Of a stretch of 64,000 bases of DNA, positions 13,390-22,164 are shown in pieces. Origin of the DNA: Orientallactaga sibirica (Eukaryota > Chordata > Mammalia > Rodentia > Dipodidae). The DNA lies in contig JAEOAD010000001.1 in assembly GCA_036365145.1 (NCBI GenBank), positions 99,607,501 to 99,671,500 of the forward strand, given 5' to 3'. The number at the start of each line of letters is the position of its first letter. Within the stretch, counting starts at the first letter, position 1. The notes under the pieces were generated by a model. The model had not been told where the DNA came from, ran no database searches, and saw nothing but the letters and a program-made list of their open reading frames with translations. A program made the translations under genes and the position numbers.

Positions 13390-13895
13390 TTATATGAGTT
13401 CACTGAATATGGTCTGTTCCAAGTCTGTCCATTTTTCTACAGATTTCATTGTATGATTTTTTTTCCTTACTGCTGAGTAGGATTCCTTTGTGCAAATGGA
13501 CCATGACTTCATTATCTATTCATCCAATGATGGGCATCTGGGTTGATTCCAGTTCTTAGATATAATGAATTGAGCAGCTATAAACAAGGTTGAGCAAATG
13601 TCTCTGTATTGATGCATGGAGCATTTAGGATAAATGCCAGTAAGAGAATAACTGGGTCTTTTGGTAGCCCTATGTTCATCCTTTTCAGGAATCTCTAAAT
13701 TGATTTCCATAATGGTTGTACAAGTTTACATTCCCACCAAGAGTGTATGAGGGTTCCTCTTTACCCACATCCACACAAACATTTGTTGATGTTAGATTTT
13801 TAATGATTGTCATCCTTACTGGTGTAAGGTGGAATTACATGGTTGTTTTCATTTGCATTTCCCTAATGGTTAGGGATATTAAACATTTTCTTAAG
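13390..13895 (-). pseudogene. LINE-1 ORF2 C-terminus, antisense, 5' truncated
   Basis: On the minus strand the final codons read ESYSAVRKKN followed about 20 residues later by the stop TAA (13390-13392). This matches the L1 ORF2 C-terminal 'EYYSAIKKNE' motif. To the right, the sequence carries the expected upstream ORF2 words in antisense (CATCTGGGTTGATTCCAG, GTTGTACAAGTTTACATTCCC, TTTGCATTTCCCTAATGG). The element stops at about 13895, so it is a 5'-truncated L1, the usual result of incomplete reverse transcription. Several stops are present, so it makes no protein. Confidence 0.85.
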
Positions 13896-14379
13896 AGCTC
13901 TAATTTTAAAAGTACAGATAAAAAGAGCATATATAAAAGTTAGCACAATTCTTGCATGAAGGCAAGGAGAAAAAGAATAGAAAGTTGACCATCTTCAAAT
14001 AATCCATTACAAATACAGAATGATTTTCTGGAAGCCAATTTTGAAAGGAAATGGTTTCTGGGAGATGTGAAGAAGGAGGATTAAGTACTATATAAGACAA
14101 AATCCAGAATGGAAGGCTAATGTCCATAATCCCTAATTGCTACTGCTAATAATTCCAGCATTTCAGTCTTCAGCACTTGTCTCACTTTAAATTCCTCCCT
14201 CACAGCTGGGTATAAGAATTCCATTTTTCTGCCCATCATATAACTCAGGGTTATTATTAATACTACTAGAGTTAGAAAATATATTTTATTAGGAAAAGCT
14301 ATCCAAATATGTAGCTATTATGTCTAGATCTATGTGTCTGATCCCAAATCTGAGCCTCAGCTCCTCTATTTTCTGTGTA
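13896..14379. other. unique flank of the provirus
   Basis: No gene or repeat family recognised. It ends at the left target-site duplication of the endogenous retrovirus. Confidence 0.5.
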
Positions 14380-14385
14380 TTCTTG
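14380..14385. repeat. left target-site duplication of the provirus
   Basis: TTCTTG here is repeated exactly at 17994-17999, immediately outside the other LTR. Six bases is the duplication size known for betaretroviral (class II) integrases. Confidence 0.85.
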
Positions 14386-14748
14386 CGTTGGGTTCCCCCC
14401 TAGGGCAAGCCTAGGGGTGAGTAGGGGGTGAGAGGTGTGGAACCATGACACAGACTCCAGGAGTTGGGTGGAAGCAACAGAGGGTGAGCTGCCACAAACT
14501 CATTTATTCAAGGAAGTGTAGGGGGTTTTAAGGGGTTTGGCTGGCCAATCATTGTATGGGGTGGCCCCCTTTTGTGACCAATGACATCCTGTCTCTGGAC
14601 AGATCATCTCATAGCAGGTTTCTTGTGAGCATGGGACTATAGCTGTTGTCACGCCAGGCCTGAGCAGGATGCCATGTTCACAGAAGCCACTTCCCGGTTT
14701 TGTCTGACATGTGGTCTGGCTAGGGCCAGACCTGAATTGTGCCATACA
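14386..14748 (-). mobile_element. 3' LTR of the provirus
   Basis: About 363 bp, aligned along its length with 17611-17993. Shared blocks include GGAGTTGGGTGGAAGCAA, AAGTGTAGGGGGTTTTAAGG and ACATGTGGTCTGGCTAGGG. A minus-strand AATAAA lies at 14508-14503. The terminal base at 14386 is changed: the minus strand ends in ACG where the other LTR ends in ACA. About 20 bp are missing near the left end compared with the other LTR. Confidence 0.9.
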
Positions 14749-14750
14749 TA

Positions 14751-14767
14751 TCCTCCTTTTTGTTTTT
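14751..14767 (-). other. polypurine tract
   Basis: Just upstream of the 3' LTR, the minus strand reads AAAAACAAAAAGGAGGA and then TA before the LTR begins TGTATGG. Retroviruses use a purine run at this place to prime plus-strand DNA synthesis. Its position against the LTR confirms the minus-strand orientation of the provirus. Confidence 0.8.
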
Positions 14768-15380
14768 ATTATTGGCAACCCTGGGAGGCATGGTTCTTTG
14801 CCAAGCCATTGTTGACCCCAGGCCCCAAGGGATCATCACATGTGACAGTGCCTGTCTTAGGTTGCCCCATCTCCTGGGATCTTACCCATCATTGACTACC
14901 CGCCAATCTGGTGAGAAAACCCGAGGGGTGTGGCTGTAGCCTAGGAGGCATGGGAGGGCCAAGTGCAAACTGTCCCAGCGAGAGAGAATTAACTATAGAA
15001 CCTGAAAAAGACTGGGGTAGGACAGGTTGCTGGGTGACTGTTGGAGCTCACCCTTAGTGTCATAATTAGTAGCATTGAGTGTCCTTAATGGAAGCAGATC
15101 AATGTAATCAAAGGAGTTGCAAAGGAATTTATGGCTGGTTGGAGGGTAGCATTACCATAATAAGCAAAAAAAAGGCAAAGGTGTGGCTAAGGAGAAGTAC
15201 TTGCTTGAAAGAGAGTGGCTAAAATGAAGCCTAGGAAAAGATGGGAATCTAGGCCCACCGCACCAAACAAGTGTGGCCTAAGAAGAATTGTCCAAAATGA
15301 TTTCTGGGAAATGGTAGTAGGAAGAAAAGGAGATAAAAGGAGACTAAGGGTAAAGGTGTTGTGGTTGGTTGGGATCACCA
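14768..15380 (-). other. provirus interior between integrase end and polypurine tract; env not seen
   Basis: About 0.6 kb separates the decayed end of integrase from the polypurine tract. This is too short for a retroviral envelope gene. I see no surface or transmembrane-subunit pattern, and the frames on both strands are short. Confidence 0.6.
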
Positions 15381-15538
15381 ATGTTTGTAGGCTGGGGAGA
15401 GTCCTACCTCTTCAAAGGTGAGAAAATTGAGGGTGAAGAGAGCCTCCACCAGGGCCAAGTGGGGATCCTTGGGCTACATAGTAGACTTCTGTTTTATAAT
15501 TAGTTCCTTTAGGGTCCAGTTAGTACTCTCCATGATGG

Positions 15539-15543
15539 CTTGT
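15539..15543. repeat. left target duplication of nested LTR
   Basis: CTTGT is repeated at 15935-15939, directly bracketing the nested LTR. Five bases fits ERVL/MaLR integration. Confidence 0.8.
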
Positions 15544-15934
15544 TGTAGCAGACAGCTTCAGGTTCCCTGAGATGAACTTCCAGACCAGGAACAGTTATGG
15601 AGGAAGGGATATTATTTATTGAAGCTTACAGATCCAGGGGAAGTTCCATAATGGCAGAAGAAGTGGCCTGATCTCCACAGGGCCAAGGCAGAGAGAGAAA
15701 ACCCCCAGCCACACAGCACACAGAGCAAAACTGCCACCAAAAAGCCAACAGCACACTTCAGGAACTCCTATTAGGCACACTTTGCATATCTTTATAATGG
15801 AATCTCAAACCCACCACCACCATGCCTTAAGACTGGCCCCCGGTGACATTGCCTCTAGCAAGGTGATTGCAGATGCAAACTATAAGCTAATAAAACACTG
15901 AATATATTGGGGGACATATATTCAATCTACCACA
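15544..15934 (-). mobile_element. solo MaLR-like LTR inserted in the provirus
   Basis: The minus strand begins TGTGGTAGATTGAATA and ends CTGCTACA, so it has TG...CA termini. A polyadenylation-type AATAAA-like motif lies near its 3' end (plus strand TATTTATTGAAGC near 15612). It is about 391 bp, flanked by CTTGT on both sides. It is related to 18691-19026 (shared GAAGCTTACAGATCCA and TAATGCCAGAAGAAG-type words). No internal sequence or second LTR is present, so recombination between two LTRs probably removed the rest. It interrupts integrase codons, so it is younger than the provirus. Confidence 0.85.
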
Positions 15935-16419
15935 CTTGTCCTTGTGGGTTGTAGGGGATCGCAAGGGAGTTTTTTATTCCCCAAGATTCCATGAAGGATG
16001 TGAATTGGGCAGATGTGTATGCAGGGCCATTGTCAGTTTTAATTTATCAGGGTATGCCCATGACCAACATGGCAGTTTTTGTCACCTTAATGACATGGGA
16101 TGCCTTCTTCCCCAAGAAAGCAATAGCAAAAGTAAACTTAGAGTAAGTGTCCACGATGACATGAACATATTTGAAGAAGGTATGTGGGTAATATCCATCT
16201 GCCAGATAGAATTTGGGGTAAGTCTTCTAGGATTGACTCCTTGAGGCTATAAGGGGTTTATGGGGCACATGCCTTACAGGTATGGGTTAAATGTTTGCAT
16301 TGGCTAAGCAAGAGCTTGGTGTAAAGGGTTCTTAGGTTAGTGGGGGGATAGATGGAACCTTTGGTGTAAACATCTAGCTTGTTCTAAAGGTGGCAAGGAT
16401 GAGACAGCAATAAACTTGT

Positions 16420-17028
16420 CTACCTGCAAATTCCCATTAGCAATAAAGCCAGGCAGACCAGTGTGTGAGCGAACGTGCTCAATAAGTCTGAAGGTGGGAT
16501 GGCCCATTGTAAAATGACTTGTTTAAAGTAGGAGTGAATGCCAGATTCCTGGGCCACCTTGTGGATTAAAGCCAGATCAGAGAGGGGGGTGGGGTACCAG
16601 GGCCTGTCTGTTGCATGTGGCCCTAGACAGCAAAGGGGCTTATCAGGGAATTGGCAGTTGTCTGGGTGTGTCCAGGGCAGATCAGGTGGAGGTCCTTCCA
16701 AGGGTAAAGAGGGGGAGGGGTGGTTGTGAGCTCACTTGCCGCAGGTGGCAGTTTGGGTGGCAGTCTTGGGAGGGATGAGATTTTAAGAGCCAGTTTCAGT
16801 TTTTCCTTACAGCTTTTGTTATGGGTGGAAATAACTTCCTCCATGGAGGAGCCTGTAAGGCTGGCAATTATGGCAAGGAGGATGGGACTAATCCATGGGG
16901 ACTAAAACAAAAGTTTCATCCCAAAAGCCATGGAGGTCCTTTTGTTTCACTTTTAAGCCACGTTGCAGGAGTAGGGCCTTAAAAGCCTGCAATTGTGGCA
17001 TCCTCTGATGGGGAGGGAGGTTGCCCAT
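16420..17028 (-). pseudogene. retroviral gag remnant (matrix to start of capsid)
   Basis: Gag makes the retroviral core. A Met at 17028 is followed by Gly (MGN), which fits a myristoylated Gag start. About 20 residues on, the segment LKVKQKDLHGFW resembles the matrix domain of betaretroviral Gag. A stop at about 16888 ends this frame. The next frames hold a proline-rich stretch (about 16660-16780), then SDLALIHKVAQESGIHSYFK (around 16540-16600), which resembles the start of a capsid domain. At about 16420 the sequence passes directly towards integrase; the rest of capsid, nucleocapsid, protease and reverse transcriptase are gone. Family resemblance is from memory and no alignment was run. Confidence 0.65.
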
Positions 17029-17590
17029 GATGGTGTGGTGGTGTTTGAGAGGGGGGCTAGGCTGGGACACTCCTGAATCAAGGAGACTGAGAAAATAATA
17101 ACCCAGATCAAAAATGAAAGCCCATAGGATAATCATGTAAATCATAACACCTATTGCTGGGCCAGATGAGACATACAGAAAGAATGTTTAGGACCCACAT
17201 GTCTTGTGCTTAGTGGGGGATTTCCATGGGTTGTTATTCCATGGCCATATGCCCACTTGGTGTCCCAGGGAAGCTCAGCCAAAGGCCTCGCTTTGGTTCT
17301 GAAATTGGTGGGTCAGACCCTTATGTGATTTTGCCGGGATGAACTGAGAGTGGAGGGGCCAACATGGCCTTCAGGACTGTGCGGTGATGTGTGCCTTCCT
17401 GCCAGGGAAAAGGGTGAACAAAAGGAAAGGGGGTGGAGTTGCCCGCTCACCCTTGGGCAGCCGTCAGTGCACAGAATAGCAAGGGGCCTACTCCCTGGAC
17501 AATCAAGAATGGGGTGTCTTGCCAAACACTGAGGGGGCTACTCACCAATGATCAAGGAGGGGGTGTCTTACAATGCCGCAGGGGCAGAGG
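17029..17590 (-). other. provirus 5' leader
   Basis: About 560 bp lie between the primer site and the gag Met. The region is relatively GC-rich and has no long frame on the minus strand. In retroviruses this stretch holds the splice donor and packaging signal. I cannot place either with confidence. Confidence 0.55.
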
Positions 17591-17608
17591 GTCCCTGTTC
17601 AGGTGCCA
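17591..17608 (-). other. primer-binding site, lysine tRNA type
   Basis: The minus strand reads TGGCACCTGAACAGGGAC, two bases after the 5' LTR end. It agrees at 16 of 18 positions with the tRNA-Lys3 primer site (TGGCGCCCGAACAGGGAC). Both differences are C-to-T or G-to-A changes at CpG positions of the expected sequence, as methylated CpG decay would give. Confidence 0.85.
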
Positions 17609-17610
17609 GA

Positions 17611-17993
17611 TGTTGGGGTCCCCCCCTATGGCCAGCCCAGGAGGGACGGCAGGGCCTCTGCTGAGTAGGTTGTTAGAGGTGCGGAGTCATGACACAGACT
17701 CTGGGAGTTGGGTGGAAGCAAGAGAGGGCGAGCTGCCGCAAACTCGTTTATTCAATGAAGTGTAGGGGGTTTTAAGGCATTTGGCTGGCCAATCATTGTG
17801 TGGGGTGGTCCCCTTTTTGTGACCAATGACAGCCTGTCTCCAGACAGATCATCTTATACCAGGTTTCTTGCAAGCATGGGACTGTAGCTGTTGTCACACC
17901 AGGCCTGAGCAGGACACCATGTTCACAGAAGCCACTTCCCGGTTTCTTCTGACATGTGGTCTGGCTAGGGCCAGACCTGCATTGTGCCATACA
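17611..17993 (-). mobile_element. 5' LTR of the provirus
   Basis: About 383 bp; the minus strand begins TGTATGGCACAAT and ends GGACCCCAACA. It carries a TATA-like CTTAAAACCCC, an inverted CCAAT box (GATTGGCCAG) upstream of it, and AATAAA at 17752-17747, in the usual U3-R order. Transcription would run leftwards. It is flanked on the right by TTCTTG. Confidence 0.9.
17747..17752 (-). promoter_or_regulatory. polyadenylation signal in the 5' LTR
   Basis: AATAAA on the minus strand, about 35 bp downstream of the TATA-like motif. The same signal in the 3' LTR is at 14503-14508. Confidence 0.7.
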
Positions 17994-17999
17994 TTCTTG
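17994..17999. repeat. right target-site duplication of the provirus
   Basis: TTCTTG, identical to 14380-14385. Confidence 0.85.
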
Positions 18000-18257
18000 C
18001 ACAGATTCCTAAGCATTTCTCTTTCAGAGAATCATAATAGTATTACCTAACTCCTAGGAGTGTAGTGAAAATCAACTTTAAATAATAAAGTGGCCTGGCA
18101 TGGGGGTAAACATCATAAAGGACCCAAAATATTATGTGTTACCATGTTCATTTAGAGAGGGTAATGCTGCTTATACAATTCAAGAATGTTACATTTGTTA
18201 GAGAAGTCTACTTCTGCCCTCATGAAAACTTTAGTTTTCAAGGAGGGTACACATTTC

Positions 18258-18497
18258 TTTTAAAAATATTAAAATATTAAAATATTTATTATTTATATGT
18301 AAGCAGAGAGAGAAAAACAGAGAAAGAGATGATAGAAGAAAAAGAATAGGTGTGCCAGGGCCTCTAGCCACTGCAAACAAACTCCAGATACATGTGCCAT
18401 TTTTTGCATCTGGCTTTATGTGGGTACTGGGGAATTGAACCTGGGTGGTTAGGCTTTACAGGCAAGCCCCTTAACCACTGAGAAATCTCTTCAGCCC
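18258..18497 (-). mobile_element. B2-related tRNA-derived SINE
   Basis: The right end reads as the antisense of a tRNA-like head (AACCACTGAGAAATCTCTTC then AGCCC). The body has the GCCACTGCAAACAAACTCCAG and GCATCTGGCTTTATGTGGGT words common to this family, and a purine-rich tail at the left. Confidence 0.85.
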
Positions 18498-18690
18498 AAA
18501 CTACAAATATCTTAAGAAATGATGAATGGGTCACAATGTGATATTGAGCCAGTCTCTCAATCTGACTGAGCTCTTCTACCTTTGTTGATATGGCTGGATT
18601 GTGGTATGAAAGTGTGCTAAGCCATCATTAGGGCATGACTCAAAAGCTCTAAAAGTTTGAGTGTAAAGAGAATCAATCACTCCTGGTCAC
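18498..18690. other. short unique stretch
   Basis: Nothing recognised between the SINE and the LTR. Confidence 0.4.
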
Positions 18691-19026
18691 TGTTGAAGTC
18701 AGCTTTATGTTGCTGGGATGAACCTCCAAACCAGGAAGGAAGGTTTATTTGAAGCTTACAGATCCAAGAGAAGTTCTATAATGCCAGAAGAAGCTGACTC
18801 CCTTTCCATAGATCCACACAGAGAGAAATACCACCACCAATACCATAAGCAAGCACACTCCAGGGACACCACAGGGAGCTCCAGCACTCTACATATCTTT
18901 AGGCTGGAATTCCAGGTCTACCCCAAGACCTTAGGGCTGGATCCTAGGATCCACCCACAGTGACACCAAGTTACAAACTTGAATAAAACTCTTGAATCTA
19001 CTGGGGGACAGCCATTCAAACTAACA
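18691..19026 (-). mobile_element. solo MaLR-like LTR
   Basis: Related to the nested LTR at 15544-15934: both share GAAGCTTACAGATCCA, a TTCTATAATGCCAGAAGAAG-type block and a terminal GGGGGACA..CATTCAA. The minus strand ends GACTTCAACA and carries AATAAA-type signal (plus TTTATTTGAAGC near 18747). The other end, near ACTAACA, is less certain. I could not establish a clean target duplication. Confidence 0.75.
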
Positions 19027-19507
19027 TAGTCATATTCTTCTACATTATAGAAATTCAACACAGTACAGTTGGTTCAAAGCAAAGGTGACTTGGAAATGCT
19101 TGTGCTGTGCTAGATATACTGCATGCCAAAAGGCTCACAGTCTAGCAGAAGACATGAGTCAAATTGCAAAGACAATTACTACTATCAAATATATGCTAAT
19201 AAAATTATTTAGAAAAGAGTCTTTGCAATACATACAAAAGGAGAGATCATGGATACAATTACCCAGGCCTATGAAACTTTACACATACCAAGAATTGATG
19301 ATATAAGAGTGAAATCTGCAAGCAGAAACTTAATCCAACACTTTCTGCACAGATTTAATAGCAAGTCAAATTTTAATTAACCAATGGATCACTAGTGATA
19401 TTTCTTTGCTTATCACCTGAGAGAGTATGTATTATACACAAATGCCCCACCAGGCCACATGTTCGTTTTATCATCATGTTATGGTTTGGTTAAGAAAGGC
19501 TTCCCAA
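19027..19507. other. unique sequence, no gene seen
   Basis: No repeat family recognised; the 73-codon frame at 19085-19306 has no domain I know. Confidence 0.4.
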
Positions 19508-19661
19508 GCCAGGTGTGATGGCACATGTCTTTAATTTCAGCACTTGGGAGGCATAGGTAGGATGATTGCCATGGATATGAGGCCACCCTGTGACTACATA
19601 GTAAATACTAGGTCAGCCTGGGCTAGAATGAGACCCTACCTCAAAAAACAAAAACAAAAAA
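19508..19661 (+). mobile_element. B1 SINE (7SL-derived)
   Basis: It begins AGCCAGGTGTGATGGCACAT, has CAGCACTTGGGAGGCA, then AGGTCAGCCTGGGCTAGAAT and GAGACCCTACCTC, and ends in an A-rich tail. The variant with 'GACTACATAGTAAAT' and 'CTAGA.TGAGACC' is the form I associate with jerboas. Confidence 0.9.
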
Positions 19662-19877
19662 AGTAATGCTTCCCCAAAAGTCTTGTGTATCAAAGAACTG
19701 ACACCAGCTAGTGACAGTGCTATTGAGAGGTTACTGGATCATTACAATGTCAGTCCCATAAATGGCTTAATCAGTAGATGAGCTCATAGCTGAATATGCT
19801 GTAAGATTAAAGGAGCTACTTGAAGGAAGTTAGCCACTGGTGGCATATAGTGGTATATCTTTCCAGAGATAGCTTGT

Positions 19878-20075
19878 TCTTTCATTCTATATCTTTCTTT
19901 TATTCTTTCCTTCTTTCTTTCTTGTTTGTTTTTTGCTTGCTTGCTTGCTTACTTTCATTTCTTTTTCTTTTCTTTCTGTCAATCATCTTAATCTTTATCT
20001 CTATCTCATTATGAATATCTATCATCTATCTACTTATCTATTATCTCTGCCTTGCTTATCTTTCTCTGTCTCTAG
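19878..20075 (+). repeat. pyrimidine-rich simple repeats
   Basis: Mixed TTTC, TTGC and ATCT units: CTTTCTTTCTTG near 19915, GCTTGCTTGCTT near 19937, and ATCTATC runs near 20015-20040. Confidence 0.8.
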
Positions 20076-20483
20076 CTCCTTACCCTCTTTAGCCAACATA
20101 AGGTGAGCAGTTTTGTTCTGCATACACACACTGTGAAGATCTTCAGCTTTAAGTCCACAATGATGGAACCAAGTAACTATGCATTGTGAACTCTACAATG
20201 GTGTAAAGTAAATATTTTCCCTGTCATGCATTGTACACAATGACACAGAGCTAGCATGCCTTGTGACCATTCCTTAGTTTATGCTTGGTTGTCTCTGTCT
20301 CTTATGTAATATCTAAGCTAATTTGCCATCTTCTCAGATTATATTCTTTACTTAACTAACCTACTCATTCCTTCCTCATAGCACAAATTCATTCTATTTT
20401 CTCTTGAAACAACCCATAATTTCTCTAAAAAGTAGCATGTGCTAAAGAGAATTATACACTGTTTGATTAAAATTCCCAACTAT
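20076..20483. other. unique sequence, no gene seen
   Basis: Nothing recognised. Confidence 0.4.
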
Positions 20484-20742
20484 TGGGCTGGAGCGATGGC
20501 TTAGCGGTTAAGGCGCTAGCCTCCTAAGCCTAAGAACGCTGGTTCCAATCTCCAGTGGTTCCAATCTCCAGGTCCCACGTTTAGCCAGATGCAAAGTGAT
20601 ACAAGGGTGCAATGCCACAATGCCGCACTTGACCAAAAGGGGTGCACACATCTGGATTTCGTTCACAGCAGCTGAGAGGCTGCTGGCTCACCCATCTCTA
20701 TCTGTCTTCCTCTCCTTTCTCTCAAAAAAAGAAAGAAAAATT
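20484..20742 (+). mobile_element. B2-related tRNA-derived SINE with internal duplication
   Basis: It starts GGGCTGGAGCGATGGCTTAG (A-box-like part TGGCTTAGCGG) and ends in a TC-rich then A-rich tail. A 16-bp unit covering the B-box-like region (GGTTCCAATCTCCAG) is tandemly doubled at 20541-20572. Confidence 0.9.
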
Positions 20743-21439
20743 CCCAGAAACTATTGTCAATTTAGAAAGATATATTGGATAAAACTGTCTCTCAATTTCA
20801 TGAACTTCCAGAACATTCTTTTACATGCATGGTTTTGTGAATGAGTTTAGATGACCAAACTTGCAAATCCAACTTTTACAGTTTCTTTTAAGGGTTAATT
20901 TATGACTATTTTATGCCTACTTTTGGTGATCCTCAAGAAATTTAAGTTTTTCCTTAAATTTTATAAAGTATATCCACAAAAAGAATACTCCAGTTATTTC
21001 ACTGTCACTTAAACCTAAAACTCAATGAAGTAACTTTTTTTTTTTACTGTTTGTAGCACAACATACAGCTTCTATACTCATTTTAGGGAGGCTGTACCTT
21101 AGTAGTCTCAAGGAAAGATGGGAGATAACATGGAGTGAATGATGAGCACAGTGGATAAAAAGGAGATAGAGGATGTTCACATAAAGGCCAAGCTTCATTA
21201 CTGTCCAATTTTTGGGAAGGCCAGACCTGCATGCAGCTCTGATCCCCAGTGAGCCTAAGAAATCTCAATTGTCTCATGCTGAGCAGCCAGAAAAATATTT
21301 TCCAATTAAAATATGTCTTCTTTTTTACTTCTACACTATATGAAGAATTTTGTTCATTTCTCTTTTTAGAGTTAATTTGTTGTCAGTATTAACAATTTAC
21401 TGCTGAAGCTATCGGCAGGTTGTTTTTTAATAAAGGAAA
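20743..21439. other. unique sequence, no gene seen
   Basis: AT-rich, with a T-run at 21034-21043. No family recognised. Confidence 0.4.
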
Positions 21440-21647
21440 AAATTAAAATATTTCATTTTGTTTATTTGACATAGAAATTGGGAGAGAGACACAGAGAGAG
21501 AGGGAAAGAATTGGAGCACCAGGGTCTCCAGCCACTGCAAACAAACTCCAGACATGTGCACCCTCTTGTGCATCTGGCTTACGTGGGTCCTGGGTACTTT
21601 GGCTTTGCAGGCAAACACCTTTACCGATAAGCCATCTTTCCAGCCCC
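21440..21647 (-). mobile_element. B2-related tRNA-derived SINE
   Basis: It ends at the right in the antisense head (ATAAGCCATCTTTCCAGCCC). The body words CCACTGCAAACAAACTCCAG and GCATCTGGCTTACGTGGGTC are present. Confidence 0.9.
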
Positions 21648-21877
21648 CAAAAGAAATTTTTATTTATGGATAGGAATAGGGAAATAAATTTCAATCAAAT
21701 CAGAAGAAAATAAAGTTATTGAGCAGTTTTCCTATTGTTATGCAACAAACTTGGAGTTTATTAAGAAAATGTCTTAACAAAGATTTATGCAGTGGAAGTA
21801 TGCATATTTTGGCATTAATAGAAAGAGTGATGAAGAGGGAAAAGACAGTTTGCAGCAAGACAGGGTATGGGCTTCTT

Positions 21878-21891
21878 AAGAGATGATGTCT
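21878..21891. repeat. left target duplication of SINE
   Basis: AAGAGATGATGTCT, identical to 22151-22164. Confidence 0.9.
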
Positions 21892-22150
21892 TGCCTGGAG
21901 AGATGGCTTAGTGGTTAAGGCATTTGCCAGCAAAGCCAAAGGACCCTGGTTCAATTCTCCAGGACCCACGTAAGCCAGATGCAGAAGGGGGCACATGCTT
22001 CTGAAGTTCATTTGCATGGCTGTATGCCCTGGCATGCCAATTCTCCCTCCCTCCCTCCTTTCCTCCCTCCATCTCTCCCTCCTTCCCTCCCTCCCCCCAC
22101 CCTCTCTTTCTTTCTCTCAAATAAAGAAACAAATAAGTGAATTAAATAAA
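21892..22150 (+). mobile_element. B2-related SINE with perfect target duplication
   Basis: Head TGCCTGGAGAGATGGCTTAG, B-box region GGTTCAATTCTCC, body CACGTAAGCCAGATGCAG, a long TCCC-rich tract (22040-22100) and an A-rich tail. The flanking 14-bp repeats are exact, so insertion by L1 machinery is clear. Confidence 0.95.
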
Positions 22151-22164
22151 AAGAGATGATGTCT
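22151..22164. repeat. right target duplication of SINE
   Basis: AAGAGATGATGTCT, identical to 21878-21891. Confidence 0.9.

Larger units (their letters stand above)
15381..16370 (-). pseudogene. retroviral integrase remnant, split by a nested LTR
   Basis: Integrase joins viral DNA to the host chromosome; this copy is dead. On the minus strand, zinc-finger parts are visible: an HxxxH pair (codons at 16364-16366 and 16352-16354) and a CxxC (16276-16278 and 16267-16269 by position). The first catalytic Asp lies in the context QMDIT (16193-16195). The second lies in TDNGPAY (16032-16034). A Glu in the right context follows at 15528-15530, beyond the nested LTR. Discounting the inserted 396 bp, the second Asp and the Glu are 36 codons apart, the D,D(35)E spacing of retroviral integrases. 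A C-terminal piece with a stop codon follows. Frame changes occur between the zinc finger and the core. Betaretroviral origin is inferred from the whole provirus. Confidence 0.85.
14386..17993 (-). mobile_element. class II (betaretrovirus-like) endogenous provirus, internally deleted
   Basis: Two related LTRs in direct orientation (14386-14748 and 17611-17993) enclose about 2.9 kb. On the minus strand the order is 5' LTR, lysine-tRNA-like primer site, gag matrix and capsid remnants, integrase remnant, polypurine tract, 3' LTR. Protease, reverse transcriptase, RNase H and env are not seen. The gag-to-integrase step occurs near 16420, which marks a large internal deletion. A MaLR-like solo LTR (15544-15934) sits inside integrase. 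The 6-bp duplication, the lysine primer site and the matrix resemblance all support class II. By eye the LTRs differ at a few dozen positions plus a short gap near the left ends, so the copy is not recent. Every coding part is broken, so it cannot replicate. Confidence 0.9.

Noticed and set aside
14500..14778. Frame whose translation recurs at 17793-18002
   Set aside because: The similarity exists because both frames lie in the two LTRs of one provirus; it is not a duplicated gene.
20484..20560. tRNA gene
   Set aside because: The A- and B-box-like parts belong to tRNA-derived SINE heads with SINE bodies and tails; no cloverleaf-forming intact tRNA is seen.
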